Assembly (NCBI GenBank): GCA_027306855.1
Contig: DAHUYZ010000014.1
Span: forward strand, 1-39,543
Length of the DNA: 39,543 bases
Reading direction: 5' to 3'
DNA from: Solirubrobacterales bacterium
Lineage (GTDB): Bacteria > Actinomycetota > Thermoleophilia > Solirubrobacterales > Solirubrobacteraceae
Below are positions 23,350 through 31,421 of this stretch, in pieces (within the stretch, counting starts at the first letter, position 1; each line of letters opens with the position of its first letter). Under the pieces are notes generated by a model. It was not told where the DNA came from, did not search any database, and saw only the letters and a program-made list of their open reading frames with translations. The translations under genes and the position numbers were made by a program.

Positions 23350-25188
23350 CTACGCGGGCGCCGGCTGCGAGCCGGTCCAGATGACTCGCAGCGGCCTGCC
23401 GTCACACGCCACGGTCACACGATAGGCGCGAAGCGTTGTGTCGCGCGCGCTCGCGTAGCGTCCCGGCAACAGGCTAACCGCGATCGGACGCGAGAAGGCA
23501 ACGGCAAAGGGCCCCTGCGAGATTCGGTCCTCCTCCCGCCGAAGCGGCCCTGTCGAGGGCAGCCACTCGGTGAAGCGCAGGCTGTGGCGGCGCGGACAGG
23601 TGCTCGTCAGTTGCGCTCCCGATCCACGAGCCGACCAGGCCCAGCGAGCGCGCACCGCGCGCGTTCCGGGACGCCATGCGCCCTGCACCACTATGCCCGC
23701 GGGCGTGATGGTCGCCGATTGGGTTTCGGGCTGCGAGGCTCGATGGCCGCTCAGCAGCAGGGGCCCGGCCTGGGGCGTTACCCCGTGCGACTCGGGGAGC
23801 GGCATGGCGGCAAGCAATGAGTCCCATGTCCCTGCCCTGTTGAGCCGGAGCGCTCGCAGAAGACCCCATCCGGTACGCGGGTCTGTGCCGAAGCGGCGAA
23901 CGCTCACTCCGAGCCACACATCGCCGCGCCGCAGCGTCAGCAGGCCGGTGCGGCGGACATCGCTCGTCCAGGCGCCCCGTTGCGCGGAAGGGAGCGGGCC
24001 TATCGGACCGCGCGCCGTCGCCGTCGCTTCGCGAGCCAATTCGATCCACACGAGCGCAAGCGACGCCATTCCGATCGGACCGTAGTAGAAGTCGACTCCA
24101 GAGGACCCGTGCACGCCGGTGAGCGCACGCGGTCTCAGGCCCGGAGCGCCCAGACGCTCGCGTAGCGCGGTGAGGTCGATCGCCGCAAGCCCCCGCAGCC
24201 GTGACGCGAGCTCAGGCTGACTCGCTTGAACGAGCGTACTGCCCTGCAACGCTGCATAGAAGGAGGCCGCCAGCGACCACACGACGTCCTGTCCGCGACC
24301 CATCCACGAGATCTCGCCGTTGGGCGCGGTCATGCCCAGCAGCTCCCAGAGCGCGTCCATCTCCAGCCGGCGCATACCGGCGGGGGCGCGCGCGCCCGCG
24401 AGGTAGGAGGCTCGTGTCAGCATCGCCGTGCACAGCGCTTGGTAGGCAAGCGGATACACCGACGGGTCGCTCAGCGCCGCGGCCTCCCGCCTGCCGACGC
24501 CTGGCACGCTGACGGTCGCGGTCTCGCTGGTCGAGCGCGGCAACGTGTGCGCCATCCAGCCCAGCGTGCGCTGCGCCAGATGAGGCTCAGCCAAGCGAGC
24601 AGCCCGGTCTGTGGTGCCGAGATGGGTCTGCGCGAGCTCGAGGTTCAGGAGCTCGCCGGCGAGCACATAGTTGTTGAAGCAGCCCTTGCGCTGAAAGCAG
24701 AAGTCGGCGACGCCGGACGCGTGCAGATGGCCGAGGTCTTCGAGTTCGCTCTGGAGCGGCGCGTAGTCGCCCAGCAACGTTTCGAGATGGTCGTCGAACA
24801 CCATCGCAAGAGGCCACTTGGGCAGGACCTGGGTCAGCTCCGTGCCGAGCGCCAGGCTGCGTGAGGCGGCCTCGATACGTGCCTGTGCTTCTTGGCCGCT
24901 CAGGCGGCTGGCCTGCCGCAGCGCGACCCACACGACGCGAGTCAGCCCGCTGCCGCCTATGCGTCCTCGCCATGGGTCCTGGAAGCTTCCGTCGGGCAGC
25001 TGCGTCGTAAGCAGCTCCTCGAGAGCCGGCAGCGCGACTTCGTCGATCTGGCGTGGTTCGACCACCGTCGCGTGCCCGGCCGGCCCTTCCAGTGGTCCCC
25101 CGGCGGCGTTCGACAGCGGTGCGCCGACAAGTAGAGCCGACGCGCTCAGCATGCTTGCCACCGCGCGTTGGATCGACCGAGCGCTCAT
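23350..25188 (-). CDS. Large secreted protein of unknown function
   Basis: The 612-residue product starts with a signal peptide (residues 1 to about 28, hydrophobic core MLSASALLVGAPL, then SNAAGG). The first two thirds are helical, with repeated helix pairs (PALEELLTTQLPDGSFQDPW, ALCTAMLTRASYLAG, DALWELLGM), suggesting an alpha/alpha toroid as in polysaccharide lyases or terpene cyclases. The last third, from about residue 430, is beta-rich (GLLTLRRGDVWLGVSVRRFG). That two-part layout is reminiscent of secreted polysaccharide lyases, but I see no motif that proves it. A Cys pair (DFCFQRKGCFNNY) may form a disulfide. It stands alone between ispG and the divergent methyltransferase. Confidence 0.7.
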   Translation of the reverse strand: MSARSIQRAVASMLSASALLVGAPLSNAAGGPLEGPAGHATVVEPRQIDEVALPALEELLTTQLPDGSFQDPWRGRIGGSGLTRVVWVALRQASRLSGQEAQARIEAASRSLALGTELTQVLPKWPLAMVFDDHLETLLGDYAPLQSELEDLGHLHASGVADFCFQRKGCFNNYVLAGELLNLELAQTHLGTTDRAARLAEPHLAQRTLGWMAHTLPRSTSETATVSVPGVGRREAAALSDPSVYPLAYQALCTAMLTRASYLAGARAPAGMRRLEMDALWELLGMTAPNGEISWMGRGQDVVWSLAASFYAALQGSTLVQASQPELASRLRGLAAIDLTALRERLGAPGLRPRALTGVHGSSGVDFYYGPIGMASLALVWIELAREATATARGPIGPLPSAQRGAWTSDVRRTGLLTLRRGDVWLGVSVRRFGTDPRTGWGLLRALRLNRAGTWDSLLAAMPLPESHGVTPQAGPLLLSGHRASQPETQSATITPAGIVVQGAWRPGTRAVRARWAWSARGSGAQLTSTCPRRHSLRFTEWLPSTGPLRREEDRISQGPFAVAFSRPIAVSLLPGRYASARDTTLRAYRVTVACDGRPLRVIWTGSQPAPA

Positions 25189-25233
25189 CGGCGCATCACG
25201 ATAGGGGTCATCGGGGTCGTAAGCTCCGCCTTC

Positions 25234-25857
25234 GTGGTCAGCGCCTCAACAGATGTCTACGGCACGGCCCGCGGCCCGATCGCGAGACTCGCCTCACCGC
25301 TGGCGGCACGGGCGCGGGTGCGCCGCCATCGGCGGTTCTTCGGGGGTCTGCAACTGCCGGTGGGAACACGCGTGCTCGACGTCGGTTGCGGGAGCATCGG
25401 CCTGCGTGCGCTCGAGCCCGACCTGGACATCACAGGCGTCGATCTGATCGAGCGCCCGGACTACCCGGGTCCGTTCGTCCGTGCAGACGCCGCCGCAAGC
25501 CTGCCGTTCGCCGACGGGGAATTCGATCTCGTGTACTGCTCGAGCGTGATAGAGCACGTCTCGCGCGACCGTCGGGCGGCGTTCGCCCAGGAGCTGCGGC
25601 GCGTCGGGCGCGGCTGGTTCGTCCAGACTCCCGCCTTCTCGTTTCCGATCGAGCCACACTCGCTGCTGCCCTTCGCGCACTGGCTGCCGCCCCGACTGCG
25701 CAGGATCTACTGGCGTCTCGGCGCAGCCCGCGGATGGGAGGACATCCGGCTGTTGCGTCGCGGCGAGCTCGAAGCCCTTTTCGGCCCGGCGCTGCCCGAG
25801 CGGATCGGCCCGCTGGTCAAGAGCTGGGTGTCTGTGAGGCCGTCGTCTACCCCGTGA
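25234..25857 (+). CDS. Class I SAM-dependent methyltransferase
   Basis: The 207-residue product has a Rossmann methyltransferase fold: motif I VLDVGCGSIGLR, the acidic end of strand 2 (DITGVDL), and motifs FADGEFDLVYCSSVIEHVSR and GRGWFVQTPAFSFPIEPHS. The region after the core fits small-molecule or lipid methyltransferases of the Methyltransf_11 type; the substrate is unknown. The frame is open from an ATG at 25168, but that start would overlap the divergent gene's start by 21 bp, so GTG at 25234, just before STDVYGTARGP, is preferred. The 3' end overlaps rseP by 11 bp. Confidence 0.78.
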   Translation: MVSASTDVYGTARGPIARLASPLAARARVRRHRRFFGGLQLPVGTRVLDVGCGSIGLRALEPDLDITGVDLIERPDYPGPFVRADAAASLPFADGEFDLVYCSSVIEHVSRDRRAAFAQELRRVGRGWFVQTPAFSFPIEPHSLLPFAHWLPPRLRRIYWRLGAARGWEDIRLLRRGELEALFGPALPERIGPLVKSWVSVRPSSTP

Positions 25858-26956
25858 GCCGACTGATGTCGTTGCTGATGCCGTTGATCACGAGGAACGC
25901 GAGCAGCACGATCCCGACCGAGGAAAAGCGCCACATGGCCGCGACCGAGACGCGCTTGCCACGGACCTTCTCGGCTACGGACCAGAGGACATGCCCTCCG
26001 TCTAGCGGCAGGAACGGGAACAGGTTGATCACGCCGAGCACGAGCGAAACGAACCCGACGACGACCATCGCCCGGCCGGCGCCAGACGCCACGGCCTGCT
26101 GTGTCACCTCGGTGATGCCGACGATACTGCGCAGTTCCCCGCGCGTTTTTGAGCTCGTCAGCGCTTTCGCGAGACCCGTCATCGTCTCTTCGGTCGTCGC
26201 CCACATCGTGTGCAGCGACCCTCCGGCGGCGGACAGCAGCCCCATACCGCGAGGTGTCGCGCCGAACGCGAACCCAAGCAGCATGCGGCCGGCGCCGGCG
26301 TTGTAGCGGGGCGTTGCCGTCAGGTTGAGCTCGCGGCCGCCCCTGATCACGGTCAACGTCACGGGAGTTGCGGCGCTGCAACCATCGACCGGAGCGCCGG
26401 CGCACGCATGCGACTCGATCGCGGTGCGCGCCCCTTCGACCGTCGTGCGACGCCCATCCACGGCGAGAATGCGGTCGCCCACGTGCAATACCCGCGCGGC
26501 GGGCGTGCCCGTTTCTACGTACCCGATCGACGTCGTCGCTTTGAGCGCTTTCAGACCGGGGTTGAGGTTGCTCATCGTCGTCACGCCGTCGAGGCTCCCC
26601 GACAGCAGGACCGCCGTGAACAGGACGAACGCGATCAGCAGGTTCACGCCGGGCCCTGCGAGGATCACGACAATCCGCTTCCAGGGGACCTGCATGTAGT
26701 ACGCCCGGACGGCGATGCGCAGGTCGGTGTTCCGGACCTCTTCTGGGCTCATCCCCGTGATCTTCACGTAGCCGCCCGCGGGGATCGCGCCGACCATGTA
26801 CTCGGTCTCCCCTCGCTTGACGCCGAAGAGCTTGGGCGGGAAGAACAGCGAGAAGCGCTCGACCCGCATGCCGACCGCCTTCGCGACCGCGAAGTGGCCC
26901 AGCTCGTGCAGCACGATCAGGGCCATGATCCCGAGGATCGTGATCAGCCAGCTCAT
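25847..26956 (-). CDS. rseP: Site-2 metalloprotease, RseP/Rip1 family
   Basis: The 369-residue intramembrane zinc protease (M50) cuts transmembrane anti-sigma factors and similar substrates inside the membrane. The zinc site HELGH is in the first helix (IVLHELGHFAVAKA), and the third ligand is in FPFLPLDGGHV near the C-terminus. A PDZ domain lies between (about 130-220: GYVETGTPAARVLHVGDRIL). The ATG at 26956 gives the usual short N-terminus. In many bacteria the order is cdsA-dxr-rseP-ispG; here rseP keeps its strand but dxr points away. Whether the sigma-4/RskA-like membrane protein at 13.8 kb is a substrate is speculation. Confidence 0.94.
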   Translation of the reverse strand: MSWLITILGIMALIVLHELGHFAVAKAVGMRVERFSLFFPPKLFGVKRGETEYMVGAIPAGGYVKITGMSPEEVRNTDLRIAVRAYYMQVPWKRIVVILAGPGVNLLIAFVLFTAVLLSGSLDGVTTMSNLNPGLKALKATTSIGYVETGTPAARVLHVGDRILAVDGRRTTVEGARTAIESHACAGAPVDGCSAATPVTLTVIRGGRELNLTATPRYNAGAGRMLLGFAFGATPRGMGLLSAAGGSLHTMWATTEETMTGLAKALTSSKTRGELRSIVGITEVTQQAVASGAGRAMVVVGFVSLVLGVINLFPFLPLDGGHVLWSVAEKVRGKRVSVAAMWRFSSVGIVLLAFLVINGISNDISRLTG

Positions 26957-27000
26957 CTTCCCAGTGTGACAGGCGTACCGAGACGCAAGGCCAACCGCCA

Positions 27001-27047
27001 TGCCGGCGGGTGGGACCTTGCCGGCTGGACAAACCCTTGCCGGTGGG
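27001..27047. repeat. Three spaced direct repeats in the rseP-dxr divergent region
   Basis: Three imperfect copies of TGCCGG(C/T)(G/T)GG occur at 27001-27010, 27019-27028 and 27038-27047, spaced 18 and 19 bp apart, in the 120-bp region between the divergent rseP and dxr starts. Even spacing near two helical turns suggests a cooperative binding site, but chance repetition in GC-rich DNA is possible. Confidence 0.35.
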
Positions 27048-27076
27048 CGGACACAAGGCACGCACGCTCTGCGACC

Positions 27077-28234
27077 ATGCGCACTGTGCGCCGCCTGCTC
27101 GTCCTTGGCTCCACCGGCTCGATCGGAGCGCAGGCGCTCGACGTGGTCGGGCTTGACGAGGAGATCGAGCTCGTCGGGCTGTCGGCGGAGAGCTCCTGGG
27201 AGGCACTCGTCGCCCAGGCCCAGGGGCACGGCGTACGGCGCATCGCGCTAGCCGACCCACAGGCCGCCGCGCGCGCGGCAGAGACATGGCCGGACGGCGA
27301 GGTGCTGAGCGGAGCGGAAGGTCTCGTCAGGCTCGTCGTTGAGTCTGGGGCCGATCTCGTCCTGAATGCTCTGGTCGGCTCGGCCGGCCTGGGGCCCACC
27401 GTGGCGACGCTCGGAGAGGGCATCGAGCTCGCGCTCGCCAACAAGGAGTCGCTGGTCGTCGGCGGAGAGCTGGTCACGACGCTTGCACAGGCGACGAACG
27501 CACGGATCATTCCGGTCGACTCAGAGCACACCGCGCTGCACCAACTGCTCAGCGGCCTGCCCCCCGGTGCGGCGCAGCGACTCACGATCACCGCCAGCGG
27601 AGGACCCTTCCGTGGTCGCTCGCGGACCGAGCTGGCAAATGTGACGGTGCACGAAGCGCTTGCGCACCCGACGTGGGCGATGGGAGGCAAGATCACGATC
27701 GACTCGGCCACCCTGATGAACAAGGGCCTCGAGCTGATGGAGGCCCACCATCTGTTCGGAACGCCCTACGATCGGATCGACGTGCTCGTGCATCCGCAGT
27801 CGCTGATCCATGGGATCGTCCAGCTCTCCGATGGCGCAATGCTTGCCCATATGGGGCCGCCCGACATGCGCATAGCGATCTCTTATGCACTGCACGGCGG
27901 GGAAAGCGCTCCGTTGCCGATCGCGCCACTCGATCTCGCTCGAATCGGGCAGCTCACGTTCGAGGCGGTCGATCTCGATGCCTTCCCTTGCCTGCGCCTG
28001 GCGCGCGAAGCCGCCGTCGCAGGAGGCACCGCTCCGTGCGCGCTGAACGCCGCAAACGAGGTCGCCGTGCACGGGTTTCTCTCGGGACGTCTTTCTTTTA
28101 CGGCGATCGCCGAGGTGATCGAGCGCTGCCTCGATCGCGCCGAGATCGCACCGGTGAGCTCGTTCGAGTCGCTATATGAGGCGGATCGCCAAGCGCGGGC
28201 GCTCGCCGAAGAAGCCTTTGCAGCCGTCGGCTGA
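27077..28234 (+). CDS. dxr: 1-deoxy-D-xylulose 5-phosphate reductoisomerase
   Basis: The 385-residue NADPH-dependent enzyme converts DXP to methylerythritol phosphate, the committed step of the MEP pathway. Visible are the nucleotide-binding LVLGSTGSIGAQALDVV, ALANKESLVVGG, the active-site PVDSEHTALHQL, ITASGGPFRGRSR, the HPTWAMGGKITIDSATLMNK loop and the C-terminal GTAPCALNAANEVAV. The ATG at 27077 puts the Rossmann motif at the N-terminus; a longer open frame upstream lies over the rseP gene and is rejected. The gene is inverted relative to its usual position between cdsA and rseP. Its stop codon abuts the stop codon of the AAA+ gene with no gap. Confidence 0.96.
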   Translation: MRTVRRLLVLGSTGSIGAQALDVVGLDEEIELVGLSAESSWEALVAQAQGHGVRRIALADPQAAARAAETWPDGEVLSGAEGLVRLVVESGADLVLNALVGSAGLGPTVATLGEGIELALANKESLVVGGELVTTLAQATNARIIPVDSEHTALHQLLSGLPPGAAQRLTITASGGPFRGRSRTELANVTVHEALAHPTWAMGGKITIDSATLMNKGLELMEAHHLFGTPYDRIDVLVHPQSLIHGIVQLSDGAMLAHMGPPDMRIAISYALHGGESAPLPIAPLDLARIGQLTFEAVDLDAFPCLRLAREAAVAGGTAPCALNAANEVAVHGFLSGRLSFTAIAEVIERCLDRAEIAPVSSFESLYEADRQARALAEEAFAAVG

Positions 28235-30484
28235 TCAAGCGGCGAAGCCGAGCTTCTGACGCCGTAGACCGGCCATCTTGGCGTTTGCCTCTGCGTTCAG
28301 TTGCTCGAGCCAGCCCGAAGGCGAGAGCTGCTCATCGAGCATGTTGGCCTGACGCTTCACGGTCGCAAAGTCCCCCGGAGCAAGGTCGGCGATTGCTGAC
28401 AGCTGTTGCTTCAGCCTCGCGGCCAGCTCCTGATCGACATCGCCGTCGAAGCCCGTCTCGGCGCAGAACATCGACCATGACTGCTCGGGCGTTAGCGCCT
28501 TGAACTCCAGCTTCCAGGTGAACCTTCGCATGGCGGCGGTATCGAGCGAGTCCATGAGGTTGGTCGCCGCGATGAAGATTCCCTCGAAACGCTCCATGCG
28601 CTGCAAAACCTCATTCACTTGCATTACCGCCCACTCGGCCCGCGCCAGCGTGCGATCGCGCAGGAACGAGTCCGCCTCATCCAGGAACAGCAGCGCTTCT
28701 TCTGCTTCGGCCTCCTCGAACATCGCCGCGATGTGCTGCTCGGTCTCACCCAGCCACTTCGACAGCAGCTCGGATGCGGAGCGCATAATGATCGGCACGT
28801 CGAGCTCAACGGCGATGTGCTCGGCCAGTTGGGTCTTGCCGGCGCCAGGGATGCCCCAGAAGCAGAGCGAGCCCTTGCGGTGCTTGCGCAACGACTCGAT
28901 GATCTTCTCGGGCGTGAACCGCCCGCCAAGATTCAGGAAGTCGAGGCTGTAGGCGGTAACCGAGTCGCGCAGCTTCTCGGTGTCGTCGCGACCCAGCACC
29001 TTCTGGCTGTGTGCGACCGCCCGCTTGACAACCTGCTCGCGCTCACTGGGTGGCGCGTCGCGTGCATCTTCGAGCTGCGCGGCGCGCACGCGTGCGAGCT
29101 CGGCAGCCTTTCGCACCTGCTGCTCACCGAGGAGGCTGTACTTTGCGAGATGGCGCTCCAGTTGCTCGGAGAGGCCAAAGTCGGCGATCACTTGACTCAC
29201 GCGCTTGCGCCTGTCGGACCTCGAGCCTGGCAGCGCTTCGCAGTGAAATAGAAAGGCCCCGAGGTTGCGCTCAGACAGCGTTCTCGCGCGGTCGGTCAGC
29301 CACACGCACCGCACACAGCCGCTCGTGAGGCCGTCATCGGATGCGCGTCCGCTCTCCCCATCCGCGTCGTCTTCGTCGTCCAGTCCCAGGATGCGGAACA
29401 CCGTGTCATGGCGCGAATCGAGCGCGTCATGGGCTCGATCGATGACGAGCACCGCCTCGGGACCGGATCGTTCAAGGTGCCTTTGCGCGAGATACACCCA
29501 CGTCGGCAGATCGCTCGAAGGGACCCGCTTGGTGACGACGGCGTAGCCGTCGATGCCCTCGTCCTGCATGAGTGTGGCGATCATGTCGCGCTTGTCGACC
29601 GATTTCGGGCCGTGCACCAACACGTGAAGGCCCCGTTCTGTGGGCATCTTTGAGCACAGGATGCCGGTCAGGATCCTGCGGTCGTCCTCATGCAAGCGGG
29701 CCAGCGACGCCATCGATGGAGACGGTGTGAGTCGCTTGACGAACCGGCTCAGGAAATCCGCTTCATCGTCAGCCGCCTCGGTCAGCGTTGCGCGCAGGTG
29801 GCCCGAAGGATGGCCGATGTGAAGCGGTCGCTCCTCCACATCCAGCAGGCCTGAGCGCACGAGCTTCGACTTCTCGGACAGCGCCGTGAGCACGTCTCGC
29901 TCGGTGGCGCCGAAAGCAGCCGCGAGTACGCCCGCCAGCGGACGATCTGAGTCGGCCAGCAGATCGAACAACTGCTCGAAGCCGGGCCGGTGCCGGTTCA
30001 ACTGGAAGATGAGCAGCTTGCGCTCCAGCGCCTCCAAGCTCAGCAGATCGGCGACCCACTCGATGTTCTGCTCCTGCGATGTGAAACGTTCTGAGGCCTT
30101 CTCTTCCGCGTTTGCACGCCAGGCGCGCACACCCCGGCGATACGCGCCGTCGCTGCGCTCCGCGATCGGATAGACGCCCGTGCCCTGCAGGTACAGGCGA
30201 GCGAACCTGCCGCTCGTCTCGTGGTCGAACTGGCGCCGGAGATCCCGCAACGTCGGCAGCAGCTTGTCCGAGACGGCCTGCGCCGGCTCGGTCGCGCCGG
30301 CGAGCTGCTGTGGCGCCGGAACCGCGGCCGCACAAGTCGCATAGAACAGGGCAAACAGGTGAGGGTCTGCCGTGAACAGCCACTCGAAGGCGCCGTGTTC
30401 AGCCAAGCGCAGCGTCCAAGCCGTCATCTGAAACGCGCCCTGCGCTTCCAGGGCCTTTGCGATCGGGTCCTTATCTTCGTCCAT
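28235..30484 (-). CDS. Tandem AAA+ ATPase, one degenerate and one intact module
   Basis: The 749-residue protein has an N-terminal helical, winged-helix-like region (1-280) and two AAA+ modules. The first (about 285-420) is degenerate: its P-loop reads HGPKSVDKRD without GKT, and its Walker B reads VLVIDRAHD. The second (about 515-720) is intact: GIPGAGKT (544-551), LLFLDEADSF with D602/E603, sensor 1 IAATN (642) and arginines R653/R654. The ClpX/spastin-like sequence around KWLGETEQHIAAMF suggests substrate remodelling. No protease or partner gene is adjacent. It sits inside a conserved housekeeping array where no such gene normally occurs, so it may be a transferred gene. Function unknown. 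The start ATG at 30484 follows a -10 box by 8 bases. Confidence 0.85.
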   Translation of the reverse strand: MDEDKDPIAKALEAQGAFQMTAWTLRLAEHGAFEWLFTADPHLFALFYATCAAAVPAPQQLAGATEPAQAVSDKLLPTLRDLRRQFDHETSGRFARLYLQGTGVYPIAERSDGAYRRGVRAWRANAEEKASERFTSQEQNIEWVADLLSLEALERKLLIFQLNRHRPGFEQLFDLLADSDRPLAGVLAAAFGATERDVLTALSEKSKLVRSGLLDVEERPLHIGHPSGHLRATLTEAADDEADFLSRFVKRLTPSPSMASLARLHEDDRRILTGILCSKMPTERGLHVLVHGPKSVDKRDMIATLMQDEGIDGYAVVTKRVPSSDLPTWVYLAQRHLERSGPEAVLVIDRAHDALDSRHDTVFRILGLDDEDDADGESGRASDDGLTSGCVRCVWLTDRARTLSERNLGAFLFHCEALPGSRSDRRKRVSQVIADFGLSEQLERHLAKYSLLGEQQVRKAAELARVRAAQLEDARDAPPSEREQVVKRAVAHSQKVLGRDDTEKLRDSVTAYSLDFLNLGGRFTPEKIIESLRKHRKGSLCFWGIPGAGKTQLAEHIAVELDVPIIMRSASELLSKWLGETEQHIAAMFEEAEAEEALLFLDEADSFLRDRTLARAEWAVMQVNEVLQRMERFEGIFIAATNLMDSLDTAAMRRFTWKLEFKALTPEQSWSMFCAETGFDGDVDQELAARLKQQLSAIADLAPGDFATVKRQANMLDEQLSPSGWLEQLNAEANAKMAGLRRQKLGFAA

Positions 30485-30492
30485 GCCGACGA

Positions 30493-30514
30493 ATCGTAGC
30501 AGACAATCGTCTGC
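30493..30514 (-). promoter_or_regulatory. Operator-like palindrome and -10 box of the AAA+ gene
   Basis: Upstream of the AAA+ ATG, on the minus strand, TACGAT (30493-30498) fits a -10 box, with 8 bases to the start codon, so the mRNA may be leaderless or nearly so. Immediately upstream, in the spacer position, is a perfect 16-bp inverted repeat GCAGAC-GATT-GTCTGC (30499-30514). No good -35 hexamer is seen. The arrangement suggests a repressed promoter of its own within the operon. Confidence 0.5.
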
Positions 30515-30580
30515 ATCTGGTCTTTGAGTCTGTCCGCCCTTTTGCAGGACTCTCCCCGGCGTGGTCGCTAAGGGCGCGCC

Positions 30581-31417
30581 CTAAACGTAGGCCGCCCAAA
30601 CGTAGTAGCCGACGACCGCCGTAAACAGGATCGCGTCGAGGCGATCGAGGACGCCGCCGTGGGCGCCGAACAGGCGACCTGCGTCCTTGGCTCCGGCGCC
30701 GCGCTTGACATATGACTCGAACAGATCTCCGACGGGGGCCGCCAGCGCGACCCCCAGGCCCAGGACGAGCGCGTGAGTCCCGGGCAACCATTCCTGATAG
30801 CGCCCCGCGAACCAGACCGCGACCACCGCGCACGCCATGCCGGCGATCAGACCCTCGACCGTCTTGTTCGGCGAGATCCTCGGAGCAAGCGGACGCTTGC
30901 CGAACAGACGCCCGCCGAGATAGGCGCCCGTGTCGCCGACGAACGTGCCGACGAGCACATCGATCACGATGCCCGCGCCGTGGGGCGTCCCGCGCAGGAG
31001 CACCGCGTGAGCAAGCCCGAAGCCGATCCAGTAGACGCCGAACAGCGTGAGCGCCATTCCGCCTACGCTCGCCTGGGGTTGGATCAAGGTCAGTCCGAAC
31101 AGCACGGGAACGGCGGCCACGGCGGCAAGCAGGATCTGGAATTGGCTGCCGTACAGCGCCGCGACGAGCAGACCGGCCAATGCGATGAAGCCCGCGAGCC
31201 GTACGGGATGGGCCCGCTCGTACATGCCGTACAGCTCGTGCATGCACAGACACCCCAGGATGAGGGCGCCCAGCGTGAACACGATTCCGCCCTCACTGAC
31301 CAGGAACAGCGCAAGCGCGATCAGCGGGATGGCGACGACGATCCGCTGTCGCAGTTCCGAGCCCTTCCCGGCGCCGGCTGAGAGCCGTTCGCGTGCGAGC
31401 CCACCCGGGCGCGCCAT
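30581..31417 (-). CDS. cdsA: Phosphatidate cytidylyltransferase
   Basis: The 278-residue membrane enzyme makes CDP-diacylglycerol from phosphatidic acid and CTP, the precursor of all phospholipids. It has about eight membrane helices and the CdsA signature SYVKRGAGAKDAGRLFGAHG continuing GVLDRLD. The PNKTVEGLIAG motif is also present. The start is taken as ATG 31417, 4 bases after the uppS stop; an ATG at 31432 would overlap uppS by 11 bp. It stands in the usual uppS-cdsA order, but the next genes are the AAA+ ATPase and an inverted dxr. Confidence 0.95.
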   Translation of the reverse strand: MARPGGLARERLSAGAGKGSELRQRIVVAIPLIALALFLVSEGGIVFTLGALILGCLCMHELYGMYERAHPVRLAGFIALAGLLVAALYGSQFQILLAAVAAVPVLFGLTLIQPQASVGGMALTLFGVYWIGFGLAHAVLLRGTPHGAGIVIDVLVGTFVGDTGAYLGGRLFGKRPLAPRISPNKTVEGLIAGMACAVVAVWFAGRYQEWLPGTHALVLGLGVALAAPVGDLFESYVKRGAGAKDAGRLFGAHGGVLDRLDAILFTAVVGYYVWAAYV

Positions 31418-31421
31418 CCGC

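Noticed and set aside
25168-25233. Upstream ATG start for the methyltransferase
   Set aside because: It would overlap the divergent secreted-protein start by 21 bp and add residues not typical of the fold; GTG at 25234 is more plausible, though not proven.
26210-27076. Long open frame upstream of and in frame with dxr
   Set aside because: It lies antisense to rseP, has an Arg/His-rich biased composition and no homology; Dxr starts at 27077.
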